From assembly GCF_036417845.1 (NCBI RefSeq), contig NC_089991.1, positions 15,035,001-15,099,000 of the forward strand: DNA of 64,000 nucleotides, in the 5' to 3' direction. Shown in pieces: positions 26,208 through 38,200 of the stretch. A program made the translations under genes and the position numbers. How positions within the stretch are numbered: the first letter of the stretch is position 1; the number at the start of each line of letters is the position of its first letter. The notes under the pieces were generated by a model. The model did no database searches, was not told where the DNA came from, and saw only the letters and a program-made list of their open reading frames with translations. The DNA comes from Apteryx mantelli (taxonomy: Eukaryota; Chordata; Aves; Apterygiformes; Apterygidae).

Positions 26208-29200
26208 AAACATGAGTTTAGACAGATGAGAAGGACCCAAAAGCAGCCTTCTTGGAGAAATAACTGTAAATTAGCACCCTATACTCTCACACCCTATACT
26301 CTCACACCCGACAAAATTTCAGAGAAGTGACAGTAGGAGGAAAGGCTTCAGTGTTTTGTGCTCAAATCATCAGATTTGTATCTGAGGAAATATTTTTTAA
26401 TAATCACATAACTCTCCACTTATTGAAGGCAAAGAGAGTTTGAAGAAGAAAGGGATAGGTTTGGAAAGATGCTCCCAAAGACAACGATAGCCATACAAGA
26501 AAGCATTGGTTTGTTTGAACATGCAGATTAGAGGCTGACATATGGGGCAGGATGTGCAGATTGATCTCTTGATTCTGACTCACAGATTATGGAAAAGATG
26601 GCTTTAAGTGAAAAGTGCTTTGAAAAGAGAGACAAGCAGCTTTGGTGAAACAGGGAAGAACAAAGTAGATTAAGAAAGGCATGAGGTGATGAAAGCAACT
26701 GGCAAGGCAAATGAGTTTTTACAAAGGTGTTCTGGATATCAAGCAGACAAAACTAAATGTTTTCTGCCAAATAAAACATAGACTACAATAACCAGATGCC
26801 AGAGGAAGAAAGTGGAGAAGAGCCTTAGCTGACTGCATAGATAAGAAAAGATGTCCATGATAGCTATCGCATAGATACAAAGGCCTAGATAAAGGTCTGA
26901 ACAAAAAAATATGACGTGCAGGAAACAGCTTTTTCAAGCTGCAAGTCTTTGGGAATGAACATAGAAAGGGGGAAGGCACGTGTGTGTTTTTGTGTAAAGA
27001 GGAGGTGGAGTCATGTGTGAGGACAACTCAAAAACATCAAGAATTTACATTAAGCAGGTGGAGTCATGCTTAGCTGCCACACTAACAGAGGGTTGAAAAG
27101 CTTGTGTTTGCAGATAAGAACATCCAGAAACATGGTAGGAAACTAGAAAGATAAAATAGCAAGAGTCTGAGGGAACATACACCAAAAAAGACATGCTTAA
27201 GAAACAAGCAAGAGGAGAAAAGAGTCAAGTAAAGATGACAACAGCTAGCATGGTACATTTTTATTACAGTGAAATATAGAAGTAAAGAAAACAAATTTTG
27301 CTCTATCACCTTCTTATCCTTGTGGTACACTAGGATGCTTACTCATGGCAATTATAAAAAAAGTTGCTTCCTACTAACTAGGTTAACTTTTTTCCTGCTG
27401 TTTTTAATCATCACTGAATGACATGCTTATTCCAAGCCTGATCATCTAATTTGTGCCAATATCCAGTCAAAGGCTTTGACTTCAGGTTCTTTAGTGATAT
27501 CAATTGATTATGCTGCTTAATAATAAACAACCTTATGAACTAAATTATCAGTCCATATGTGTACGCTGGCAATATCAGGATTTATTCTAATGGATATATC
27601 ATCTGGGCCACTTAGAGCCATACAAGATGAGCAACCTTGTTCATGATAAATACATAGTACTATCAAGCTGATTATTTCTAAACATTTCATTAACCCTAAC
27701 CATTTATAAGAAATATCTGATTATTCTACTGAGTGTTTTCTTACACTAACTACAAGAGAAGGGACATCTCCCGAGTGTAGTGAATAAAACAGTAAGGACT
27801 TGCAGTGGTAGGCCAGGATTTCAAGAAAAGCAAATCCGTTCCCCCAAATGGGTATTCACAGAGGGTATCAAGATACTCTTGTTTTGTGATTTCACATTCC
27901 TGAAAACTTGCAGAACTGTCCTCTATTTGGCTTTAGCATTTTGTAGAAAGGTTCCTACAAAATTGTTATTGCTGCCCATTATGCTGACCCTTGATGAAAT
28001 TTCTTTGCAAGTGGGAGACTCAAGAAGGCCTGACTTTAGTGGAAAGAGATGATTAGTCTAATTAAATGAAGACTGAAGAATTGTGAGTTTCTATTTGAAC
28101 TTCTGGTCTCTTGAAAAATATTTTAAGATCCTCAGAGTTCTTTTTTGTTATAAGAAATACACTCAAATCCAATTGCCAGGCGAAGTTAAATTAAAATAGA
28201 AACCAATAACAGTCCAAGAAAAGTTTGTGAAACAATTGAATCTCATTATAGCAAGAAACTTATGATGACTTAGGTAGGAGTATCTAAAGCAAGAAACTTG
28301 AAATCTTTCAGCCCCATTCACTGTAATCTTAGAGTTTGCTATTTCAATGAGATTTCAAAGTGCTGAACTCATTCTTGAAAATGAACGTAGGCTTCCTGAG
28401 ACATCAAGATGTTGTGAAAAAAACATACTGTTAACTGTTCTAGATCAGAATGAATTCTTTGACCACAGATATAACAGTTTTGGATTCTCCTTGGTCTCAA
28501 TGTGACCCTGGCAGAAATATGCAAGGTCTCAGAAAAGCATAATTCCATGATTGCTCCATAATATACTGTCTAGCTTGTACATTCACTAACATTACATCAC
28601 AACAGAAATCATCTTACAAAAAAAGAAACTATTACTATAGAGTCTAGTAATGACTGTATGCATTTAGAGAGGAAAGTACAGCTTTGGCAAACCACTGATA
28701 GCAAGTAATCAAAAAGCAAAACAGACATACACACACTCTGAAGGCAAATATGATTAAAGCATATAAGGGTTCCAAGTTTCCAATACATATTATTTCCAAG
28801 CCTATATATAATGTCATTTACAAACTTCAGAAAGAGTTTGTCATTCATCAAAGGTAAACTTTCTGCATTGTCTTTTCTCTGAGAATCTCTTCAACAAGAT
28901 GATTAATTAGTGCTATACAGCAAATTATTTCTCCCTTCCTAAAGTATTAAAGTTACAATAGAAAAGATATTATGCAATTTTGCAGGAATTATGTAAAACC
29001 AGAAGATTGAATCTAAGTAATTATTAGAAATAAGCCACTTTATGTGAATGCATAAAAAGACTTAATACTTAATCAAATATTCCTAACGCTGTTTATAATT
29101 GGAATACTTCTGTTCCAATCCTTTTCAAATGTCATTCCAATAAATATAGTAATTAAATTAATCGAGTCTCTTCCTTCAAATCTATGTTGCAAGGAGCACT

Positions 29201-29282
29201 TGGCAAGCCATTTGGAAACAGAATTTCCTTCACATTGAACCTATTTAATCATTGTGGTGTTGCTGGGTCATGCTGTTGCTGT
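26208..29282. other. Non-coding stretch, partly purine-rich
   Basis: Bases 26,210-27,330 are rich in A and G on the + strand, which lengthens chance frames on the minus strand. A 15-base tandem repeat lies at 26,276-26,308, and AGGTGGAGTCATG occurs twice (about 27,004 and 27,057). No gene or recognised repeat was seen. Confidence 0.55.
26276..26308. repeat. 15-bp tandem duplication
   Basis: ACCCTATACTCTCAC is repeated exactly twice (26,276-26,290 and 26,291-26,305) and then starts a third unit. It lies about 70 bases downstream of the CR1 3' end. Confidence 0.9.
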
Positions 29283-29492
29283 ACACCTTTATAACACTGA
29301 TCTTAAATGTTTCTTCTCTTTTATGTAGCCTCAGAAAACTCAGGTAAGATGGATATTATTACGCCTGCTTCACAGATGACAAAACTAAAGAGTGAATAGT
29401 TCATTGGTTTCTTAACACTAACCAATGAGTTAGAGCTAAAACTGAACTCAGAAATGCTAATCCCACAGCTTGACTGCCAATCACTCTTCCAG
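29283..29492 (+). mobile_element. Ancient MIR-like (CORE-SINE) relic
   Basis: The order of words follows an MIR SINE: GGTAAGATGGATATTATTAC, then CTTCACAGATGACAAAACTA with AAGAG, then GAGTTAGAGCTAAAACTGAA with CTCAGA, then CAGCTTGACTGCCA. These correspond to the MIR blocks for a GTAGGTATTATTA-type start, ACAGATGAGGAAACTGAGG, AGCTGGGATTTGAACCCAG, and the TCTGACTCCA end. Divergence is high, as expected for a repeat older than the bird-mammal split. The left boundary is approximate. Confidence 0.6.
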
Positions 29493-31591
29493 GAAACACA
29501 TTACTATAATGCAGCTCAACATTTATTGTAGTGCTGTTTCATACATTTAAATACAGTCTACACATTTCCTTCAGCACACTACTTAAGAGCTTGCGACTAT
29601 GGAAAGGTTATGCAATTTAACATATTTTGGGGAGATACCTACTCTCAATGAAGTTACACTTGAAAGTGAGTGCAAAAATGGGAAAGGGAGCAGAAAGGGT
29701 GTTGTTTTAAAAGGAAGTTTCATCTATGGTGACATCTAGAGTGACAGCAAAACTATTGGATGACTTCAGTGTTCATACATTTAGATGCTTCAGGGTAATC
29801 AGTATAACAGTAACAGCACTTGTGCTAGACAGTTTGTAAAAAGACATTACAGCATAAACAGTTCCTAAATCAACAGTAGACTAAGTTAAACTATGATTTT
29901 TTTCAAAGTAGAGTTTAAATAGAATTATAATATACCACATATTATTTATAATCATTTTTTCCAGACTTTTTTGTAGTAGTCAGATCATAATATATTTCAA
30001 AAGAATGATAGCAAATCAACATCACCTATGAAATAAGAGGGAAAATTTCCCCTAATTTTTGTTAAACGGTGCTACTAAATTCTCCAAGTAATATTACAGG
30101 TCTAATGTGCATTGGTTTTCATGCTATTTTTCCATTTTAATTTTCTTTATAAGAAATACTTTTGACCATTCTATTTCCAAACCACCAGTTTTAGAACTCT
30201 CCAAGATTTTTAAGTGCCCTTTGATTTACTACTTTAACACTAATATTTGGCTATTTCACTTTTTGAGATTTATAATCGTAAGGTTATAGAGAAAATAATA
30301 CAAAGAGAATTTCAGTGGGAGCTGTTATCCAATTAAGTATTCCTTACTAAGCATGGACTTCGTATAAACAAATATTGACACCTAAAGTATTGAGAATTAT
30401 CTCTAATATTCCATGATCTAAACAAGTCTGTCTTATCTTCTTGTTTTAAGCTTATCTGCATTATTTTAAAACTTTCATTTACTTATCTTCCATTTTATGC
30501 ACTTCTGACCTATGCAGATCATTCTTTCCACTGCTTGGTTGCATGTAAGGACTGTGGCTAGACATCCTAGCAGAAGCAGGCTAAACAATGTGTTATTTAG
30601 GCATTACATCATTTTTATTTGGTCTTATTTAATTCTGTGATGGAGTGCAAACTACTGGTCACAGTAACAGCAATAAACCATAAGACTTTCTAGGAGGAAT
30701 AGAAAATGCTCTTACTTACCTTAGACCAGAGAAGTAGCCTTCGTTTCACAGGAGCAAAAAGCACTGAGCACTCAGATTTATTCTGATTGCCCCTGGATGA
30801 AAACTGAGGAGTGTGAGAAGTCATGGTAGATTGGAGACACTAGAGAAATCAGAGGTAAATTAGAGACACTTGGAAGAAAGGCTATTTGAGGGATTTATTT
30901 TCATAGGTCTTTAGCAGAGAAAACAAAACTGTTTTGGCTTTTATATTTGGTTAGGCATCACCATACAAATACAAAGGGGGCTCCAAAACAAGATAACGAA
31001 TTTAAGTATCAGCATGCAAGTACCTCTAAAAATATGTAAACAAATAAATTATTTATTTTTTAAATATGAGAACACACTTTTGACTCCTATTAATTTAATC
31101 AGGTTTTTCCTGTCATAGTTGCTCCAGGAAATTAGTTTTGTAATAATTTAATATTGATCATACAACTTTACTTTTCAAAATGGCAGGTATTAACTACTTT
31201 CTCCATATTATAAATCCATATTTTTTCCTCAAAACCTTTTGCTACTCAGGATAAAGAGAGCAAGTAGTCATAAGAGCTGTTTGAAGAGTTATAGTCAAAC
31301 TTCTCATATAATATAAAACAGATTGGTTTCAACTGTCCCTATAAAATTTTCAACTAATACCTGAACTAACCTGGCTATATATGTCTCCTGAATATATGTT
31401 CTGGCACCCTTTTTAACATTCTAATCTATTAATACAATACAACTAATTCCATTTAGCAGGTTTGCTGCTGCTTGAGTAAGTAGACCAGGGGAGCTTTAGT
31501 TTCATAGAAAAATCTTACTTGCTTACACTGTGCTGGTTTCTGAAAGTAACAGCTTAAAAGTTACCAATGCCATACTTTAAAGTACGGTAAA
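29493..31591. other. AT-rich non-coding stretch
   Basis: Nothing beyond unique-looking AT-rich DNA was found. There are no coherent coding frames, and the longest open frame is about 60 codons of hydrophobic, AT-driven composition. Confidence 0.55.
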
Positions 31592-31789
31592 GAATCACAG
31601 AATCGCTGAGGTTGGAAGGGACCTCTGGAGATCATCTAAGTCCAACCCCCCTGCTCAAGCAGGGTCACCTAGAGCACATTGCACAGGATTGCATCCAGGC
31701 GCGTTTTGAATATCTCCAGAGAAGGAGACGCCACCACCTCTCTGGGCAACCTGTTCCAGTGCTCTGTCACCCTCACAGTGCAAAAGTAT
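31592..31789 (-). mobile_element. CR1 3' end fragment, antisense
   Basis: This is the reverse complement of a CR1 3' terminus. It begins with the complement of the octamer tail (CACAGAATC), then GAGGTTGGAAGGGACCTCTG, CCTGCTCAAGCAGGGTCACC, and the end of ORF2 through the region complementary to CACTGGAACAGGTTGCCCAG. By eye it differs from the last 200 bases of the 33.85-35.29 kb copy at roughly ten positions, so the two belong to the same or sister subfamilies. It is a typical severe 5' truncation, with no coding capacity. No target-site duplication was found, as is usual for CR1. Confidence 0.95.
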
Positions 31790-33849
31790 TGTAGAAACAG
31801 TGGTCCTGCTGTCAGCTTTTCAGAGGTACACTATTAGTGAACCTCTTCATTAAGAAGTCACAGTGAACAAGGCTGTTGTCTTTAAGAACAAAATTAAAGA
31901 GTTTTTTGAAAAACTAGTGAAGATTAATATATCAGTTCTCAAAGAAGCTAGTCCAGATCAGCAGAATTATTAGCTGCACTATGTACAAGCTGTATGTTAC
32001 CTGAGGGATAACAAAAGAGAAGTAAAAATGGTCAATAAAAAGTTTTTTATTTATCCTAACTCCAAAACAGCACTACATACCATTCACATCACTTTCCTCC
32101 TTCTCTTCTCAGCAACTAAACCCAAGTACCCACTAACTAACCAGTCTGTTCTGCTGCCAGACTTCAAATAGCCTCTGAAGATTTACCATAGTGCCTACAC
32201 CTGAACACTCTCTTCCTCCCTCCCTCTCTCTCTTCCTCTCTCTCTCTCTCTCTCCCTCTCTCCCTCTCTCTCAATTCAATCAACCTATTGCAGACATGAT
32301 CTCCTGATAAGAGACTACTACTTAGAAGACAGTATCTCCTTTTCCCACAAATATTTCTATAAACCAGAACTCCTCAAAAATTAGTTTCTTTGCAAAGGAC
32401 CAGAGGTTGAGTTTCAGGGTTTCTTCAGGAGTCTGAAGATAGATATATAGCTAGTGGAATTTTCAAAGCACTTTTCCCCACCTCATGCATCATCAATTAA
32501 GTTATCAGCAAAATCAGTGACTGATATGCAGCCAACTGCAAACCAGTGGTACCAATGAAAGGCAGTTCTTTCCAAGACTGAAGCAGCAAAAAGAGTTCAT
32601 CTTTATTTTATATTGACCCTAAATTCAACAAGAAGGAACAAATACTCCATCAGCTGAGCAAATTCAGTATATGAGATGTTGACAGGAAAGCAGTAGTTGA
32701 AGTGAAGACAAGTTAATTTCTCTTTTTTTCCTTTTTGTGAATTCTTTTTCTATTCCCTGTGTCTTGAATACGAATATCCCTGTCCCCTCTAATGATAGTT
32801 TGTCTAATGAACTTTCTTTGTTTTTCTTTCTCGTTAATCAAATCTATTTGCCAGAGAGTAGGAAAAAAAAGTCAATAGGTCAACTTCAAGATAGTGTTAA
32901 GTGTAGAAAAATGCTTTAGCATTCAGCTCACAATAATTTTTCAGGGTAAAACAGACATGGAGAAACACCGTATTATCCAGTATCAAAATGAAAATAAGCT
33001 TGAGAGATGACATCTATTTTTTGAGAGCGAATAAGATGAGACGGTTGCTATTAGCTTTGTCAGTGTTGGCAGCCTCATGGCCCATGGCTGGAAACTTCCA
33101 GAGCTAATCTAAGATGGAGTTAAACTTTTTGCAGTTCTGAGAGAACAGTAGGATCAATTTGCAGACAGAGCTCATTCTCATATTAAGCAAGTATTACCAC
33201 TGATGTTTCTTTACTGTTTCCACATTAGCACTAAATAAAGAAGGAATAACTGTAAACAGAAAAAAGTCTAGGTACTTCTGAAGTGAATTAAGAAATGGCT
33301 TCCTGAGAAATGGGGTGAAGGCCAATCCTGATATGACTAAGAGCAAATATTCAAACTTTCCTCTTTTGGCATAGGATCTTTAATAAACTTTATATCAGTG
33401 GTTGATGGGCAAATTGAGAGCAGAAGGCTTGGAAATGTATTTTGAGCACAGAGGAAACCGTGTTGTGTCTCCTCCTCATTGGTATTCTTATTGCAAGTCT
33501 TTCAATGGACGCAACTCAAAGACGGGAATTACCTCTAACGTATTTGTGTCCAGAATAAGATTTCTCCATTCCATGTGACTAGCACAGAGATAATAACTAC
33601 ACAAGGAATTCGTTCCATGCTTTTCACGACTGGAACTGATCATGGACTGAAACTGTAGACATTAAGGAATAAATCTTCAAGGCAAAACATTCTCCTTCTG
33701 TAATAAATGCTTAATCATTTATTTCTCCTTGAAGTTCTGTATTATTAAATGTTATTTGTTAAATTAAACCCCTAACCATAAAAATACATTTCTTGAAGGT
33801 TTCTCAGCCCTGTTGAACTTTTTTTTACCTTTGGATGATTTCCATGTTA
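31790..33849. other. Non-coding stretch between two CR1 copies
   Basis: No gene was seen. Apart from the CT-rich tract at 32,207-32,272, the sequence is unremarkable AT-rich DNA. Confidence 0.55.
32207..32272. repeat. Polypyrimidine (CT)n/(CCT)n tract
   Basis: About 66 bases consist entirely of C and T, in CTCT, TTCC and CCCT units, with mirror-like symmetry. Such homopyrimidine tracts can form triplex H-DNA and are usually length-variable. The tract is not followed by an AG acceptor in an exon-like context. Confidence 0.9.
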
Positions 33850-35289
33850 AATGACAGGAGAGGTGCCTGAAGACTGGAAGAAAGCCAGTGTCACCCCAGT
33901 CTTCAAAAAGGGCAAGAAGGAGGACCCAGGGAACTACAGGCCAGTCAGCCTCACCTCCATCCCTGCAAAGGTGATGGAGCAGCTCATCCTGGAGGCCATC
34001 TCCAAGCATGTGGAGGACAAGAAAGTGATCAGGAGTAGTCAGCATGGCTTCACCAAGGGGAAATCATGCTTAGCCAAGCTGATAGCCTTCTATGATGGAA
34101 TGGCTGCCTGGGTAGATGAGGGGAGAGCAGTGGATGTTGTCTACCTTGACTTCAGCAAGGCTTTCGACACTGTCTCCCATAACATCCTCATAGACAAGCT
34201 CAGGAAGTGTGGGCTGGATGAGTGGACAGTGAGGTGGATTGAGAACTGGCTGAATGGCAGAGCTCAGAGGGTTGTGATCAGTGGCACAGAGTCTAGTTGG
34301 AGGCCTGTAGCTAGCGGTGTCCCCCAGGGGTCAGGACTGGGTCCAGTCTCGTTCAACTTCTTCATCAATGACCTGGATGAAGGCACAGATTGCACCCTCA
34401 GCAAGTTTGCTGACGATACAAAACTGGGAGGAGTGGCTGATACGCCAGAGGGCTGTGCTGCCATTCAGGGAGACCTGGACAGGCTGGAGAGGTGGGCGGA
34501 GAGGAACCTCATGAAGTTCAATAAAGGCAAGTGCAGGGTCCTGCACCTAGGGAGGAATAACCCCATGAACCAGGACAGGTTGGGGGTTGACCTGCTGGAA
34601 AGCAGCTCTGCGGAGAAGGACCTGGGAGTGCTGGTGGACACCAAGTTAAGCATGAGGCAGCAATGTGCCCTTGTGGCCAAGAAGGCCAGTGGTATCCTGG
34701 AGTGCATCAGAAAGAGTGTTGCCAGCAGGTCGAGGGAGGTGATTCTCCCCCTCTACTCAGCCCTGCTGAGGCCACATCTGGAGTACTGCGTCCAGTTCTG
34801 GGCTCCCCAGTACAAGAGGGATGTGGCACTACTGGAGCAAGTCCAGCGAAGGGCTACAAAGATGATTAGGGGACTGGAGCATCTCTCTCATGAGGAAAGG
34901 CTGAGAGAGCTGGGCCTGTTCAGCCTGGAGAAGAGAAGGCTGAGAGGAGATCTTACCAATGTGTACAAGTATCTGAAGGGAGGGTGTCGAGAGGATGGGA
35001 CCAGACTCTTTTCAGGGGTGCCCAGCGACAGGACGCGAGGCAATGGGCACAAACTGAAACACAGACACTTCCATCTGAACATGAGGAAATACTTTTTCAC
35101 TGTGAGGGTGACAGAGCACTGGAACAGGTTGCCCAGAGAGGTGGTGGAGTCTCCTTCTCTGGAGATATTCAAAACACTCCTGGACGCAATCCTGTGCAAC
35201 GTGTTCTAGGTGACCCTGCTTGAGCAGGGGGGTTGGACTAGATGATCTCCAGAGGTCCCTTCCAACCTCAACCATTCTGTGATTCTGTG
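33850..35289 (+). mobile_element. 5'-truncated CR1 retrotransposon with open RT region
   Basis: The element starts abruptly inside ORF2, just before the reverse-transcriptase domain, and runs to a complete 3' end: ORF2 stop at 35,207-35,209, then GTGACCCTGCTTGAGCAGGG, GGACTAGATGATCTCCAGAG, and two ATTCTGTG octamers at 35,273-35,288. ORF1, the endonuclease domain and the 5' UTR are missing. CR1 elements are usually 5'-truncated because reverse transcription starts at the 3' end. The 452-codon frame lacks any frameshift or stop, and the octamer tail is clean, so the insertion is comparatively recent for CR1. No target-site duplication is evident. Confidence 0.97.
33851..35209 (+). CDS. CR1 ORF2 C-terminal remnant: reverse transcriptase (452 codons)
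   Basis: The frame encodes the reverse transcriptase and C-terminal part of CR1 ORF2 protein. The open part starts at [20 protein letters not shown] (the first RT block of the family), followed by [11 protein letters not shown], motif [13 protein letters not shown] with Asp100, motif [11 protein letters not shown] (156-165), and motif C FADD with Asp188 and Asp189. The three catalytic aspartates are thus present. The end region ([32 protein letters not shown], and [20 protein letters not shown]) is the conserved CR1 C-terminus. A full ORF2 is roughly twice this length and carries an apurinic-type endonuclease, absent here. In motif B and just after it, Gly162, Ser167 and Phe170 look unlike the usual residues (Val, Leu and Ile in my memory of the family), suggesting decay. 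The ATG at 33,851 is at the truncation point and need not be a real start. Confidence 0.93.
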   Translation: MTGEVPEDWKKASVTPVFKKGKKEDPGNYRPVSLTSIPAKVMEQLILEAISKHVEDKKVIRSSQHGFTKGKSCLAKLIAFYDGMAAWVDEGRAVDVVYLDFSKAFDTVSHNILIDKLRKCGLDEWTVRWIENWLNGRAQRVVISGTESSWRPVASGVPQGSGLGPVSFNFFINDLDEGTDCTLSKFADDTKLGGVADTPEGCAAIQGDLDRLERWAERNLMKFNKGKCRVLHLGRNNPMNQDRLGVDLLESSSAEKDLGVLVDTKLSMRQQCALVAKKASGILECIRKSVASRSREVILPLYSALLRPHLEYCVQFWAPQYKRDVALLEQVQRRATKMIRGLEHLSHEERLRELGLFSLEKRRLRGDLTNVYKYLKGGCREDGTRLFSGVPSDRTRGNGHKLKHRHFHLNMRKYFFTVRVTEHWNRLPREVVESPSLEIFKTLLDAILCNVF

Positions 35290-38200
35290 ACAGTCTAAAG
35301 TATTTTGTTTTCCCTGGCCTTCTGATTAAGTTTAGTGAATAATTTCCTCTAAAATAGCCTAGAGGATACTTATCCAACTTATGCAGCTTGCCTTATAAAC
35401 ATGTACTATGTAGTTATTAATATTTGTAAATTTTGGTATATATTTTATAAGAATTATCTGGAAAAGATAATAAAAATTCCAAAGCACAAGCAGTCAGTCA
35501 CTGGTCAAACGCAGTTCATCATCAGGAAAGTGACCTTTAGTATATAGCAATAAACCTCCCCCAAAGGAAGCTAAACCTCAATTTCAAAGTTAAAGCAAAA
35601 TGAATTAAAATTCAAAGAATTGTCTCATTGCATGCATGCCTGCTTTATTCTACCAAGAACAAGTTTTGCCAAAGGAATGAATGAATCAGGCAGAGACAGA
35701 AATCAAAATAATCTTTTGGATGTCTATTGTTTAATAGTGTGGAATGTTCCCTTGTCAAGGTCACCTAAGTGTTGTATATCACTGCTGAAGGGGAACATTA
35801 ATTAAAACCACCAATGATGAATACTGCATCTTTAGATGTTAATAAATGAAACTAAATGCTTGTTAGATTTTCCAGAAGTCAATCATCACAGCTTTAAATT
35901 AAATAACACACTAAATACCCCAAACTGGCACACAGTGCTTTAGTGATACTAATACCAGAATACAAATTCAACAGAACATCGTTCTGAGCAGAAATTTTTT
36001 ACTTATTTTTCTCTCTTCCTTTTTATAAAGCTTTAATACTATTTAATTTTTTTCTTTTTATATAATAGATCCATCAGCGCTATCAATGTTCCCATTAATC
36101 ATATATCTAATGAAGGTTACCTCCCTGTTTTCCCTGGGCACAATGCTGTCATGTGGGTTATGATATTGCTATGGAACACCATACAGTTTCCATTTATGCC
36201 TCCTGCCCTCAGAATAATGAATTTTAGAGCCAGCACATTTTTTTCCTCTCCTCTCTTTTTATTTAAGCCTAGACTACAGGATTTTTTTAGGATACTTGTA
36301 TCCTTTTGCTAAGCTATGAGGTACATGTTCAACAGAGTTCATCTAATTCAACTATTCCACTTTTCATTCTGTACTCTATTGTGATAAGTGCAGGATTTAA
36401 TTTTTTAGAGCATAAATATGTTTCCTGCATTTCCTGCCATATGTGCAAGCCCAATGACAGTACCAGAAAATGACAACCGCGGTGAACTAAACAGTGTGCT
36501 CTAACATGAATAAAACTAGAAGACATGACAACCACAAATATTTAAAGGTTGCATCTATCCCCACTAATAACATGTAGTGGCTTCCTTTCATGCTAAGACT
36601 TTTTCCCTCAAGTTTTTCTGTTTCAACTTCAGAGCAAAAGGCCAGCTAGGTCATTCGTTTAGACCTTTAGGAGCCTGATTTCAATTACATTCTCTGCTGT
36701 AGACTTTGTGGGCAAGACACTTGGCCCCAATATCTAATATTACTCTGTTGCCTAGCTCCTATTGATTTCAGTGGACCAGTAAAGCATTAAATGATAGTAT
36801 CTTTGTGAACATGGAGCTAAAAACATCTTAGTCTTCCTGTGATGGACAGTACATCCCATCCACGCACACAATTTATTAGAATACTGGAGCACCAATGAAT
36901 GTTACAGGTATTAACTCTTTCAATTCCCACAGTGCTCTCTATAATATTATTTCTTCCATGTTATCACAGCACCTGGAACCTAAAGTGAAATCTAAATCCC
37001 AAATCCAAACCACTGAAAAAATATAACAAAAGACAGATCCTGCCCTAACAGGGAGATATCTTGCCCTGAGATGCTTTTATTAAGCATTAAGATAGCTTTA
37101 AGTACCTCAGATTCTTAAATATCCTAAGCAACTTAAAATATATTGCTTTGTTGGTTAGGATTATTGCACCATGAAATAAAAATAGGGTCTGTTTATAATC
37201 TCCCTTCCTCCCAAACCCTAAATACTGTCTCAAAATGCACATTAGGCTCACCTCTTTCATTAACATGCCTTATCTCTTGGCTATTCAACCTCCCTTCTTA
37301 TTTTGTTAGTTATTTTTTGTTTGTTTTATCCTGACTGTATTCATTTCTATCTTCTACTCTTTCTCTTGTCTTCCTTTTAATGAGAAGGACAAGTGTTATT
37401 TACATAGGGATATGAAAGAACAAATAATTAAGAGAAATTACCTGTAGTTTAAAGAGCAGAATAATTAATTATGTATCTCTATATTTGCCTTCCTTGTACA
37501 TCACCTCCAAGGTTCCTAATCTGATCTTTTATCAAGATTGAAGATGAGCTGGGCAAGCACCCAGGCAACGAGGACATTGCTGAGAGAGAGAAGAAAAGCT
37601 ATATGGGATACAATGAAATTACACTTTCTGTGGACTGGACTTGTTTCAGAGCATTGAGAAGATCACTTCTATCTCTGTTTCAAATCCTCTAGTTAAAGAA
37701 AATCTCAGCTAGAAAGCCTCACTGATATTCATTAGTTTAGAGTGCGATTTTTAAGAAAGTACTTAGGAGAGAACATTGAAGCAATGGAGTTTTGCCAATT
37801 ACTTCCGTGGTTGTGCTCAATTCTTTAAAGCTCATCCCTAGTCCAGGACTTTAATTTCCAGATACTTAAACTTTCTGAACTGCCACCTTTTACTACACCA
37901 TTGTATCAGGTCTCTGGCATCTGTGACAATTAACAGTGTTAGTCTCAAACTTTTTAGAAATCATAAAACCTTTTTATAACAGCAAAAGCTGAAAGATAGG
38001 AACCAAAAAAGGGGGAAACTGGAGGGGAAGGAAAAGAGAGGTCAATTGTCAGCCTCTTTACTCCCTCCATCCTTCACATACTTATCTGGACCCCTCCCTG
38101 GGATACTATAATTGTCCTTGCACATAAACATGTTTTCTATTTTGGACTAAGAACTTCTTTTGATCCTGTCAAAGTGTGCTGAATGATATGCTATTGAATT

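Noticed and set aside
26320..27330. Long minus-strand open frames in a purine-rich stretch
   Set aside because: The purine-rich + strand gives Leu/Ser/Phe-rich minus-strand translations and removes stop codons; no domain or repeat seen.
33800..35310. Target-site duplication around the sense CR1
   Set aside because: The flanks before 33,850 and after 35,289 share no convincing direct repeat, which is normal for CR1.
34264..35377. Many frames antisense or frame-shifted to the CR1 RT ORF
   Set aside because: They are shadows of the conserved CR1 coding sequence and match no CR1 product in their own frame.
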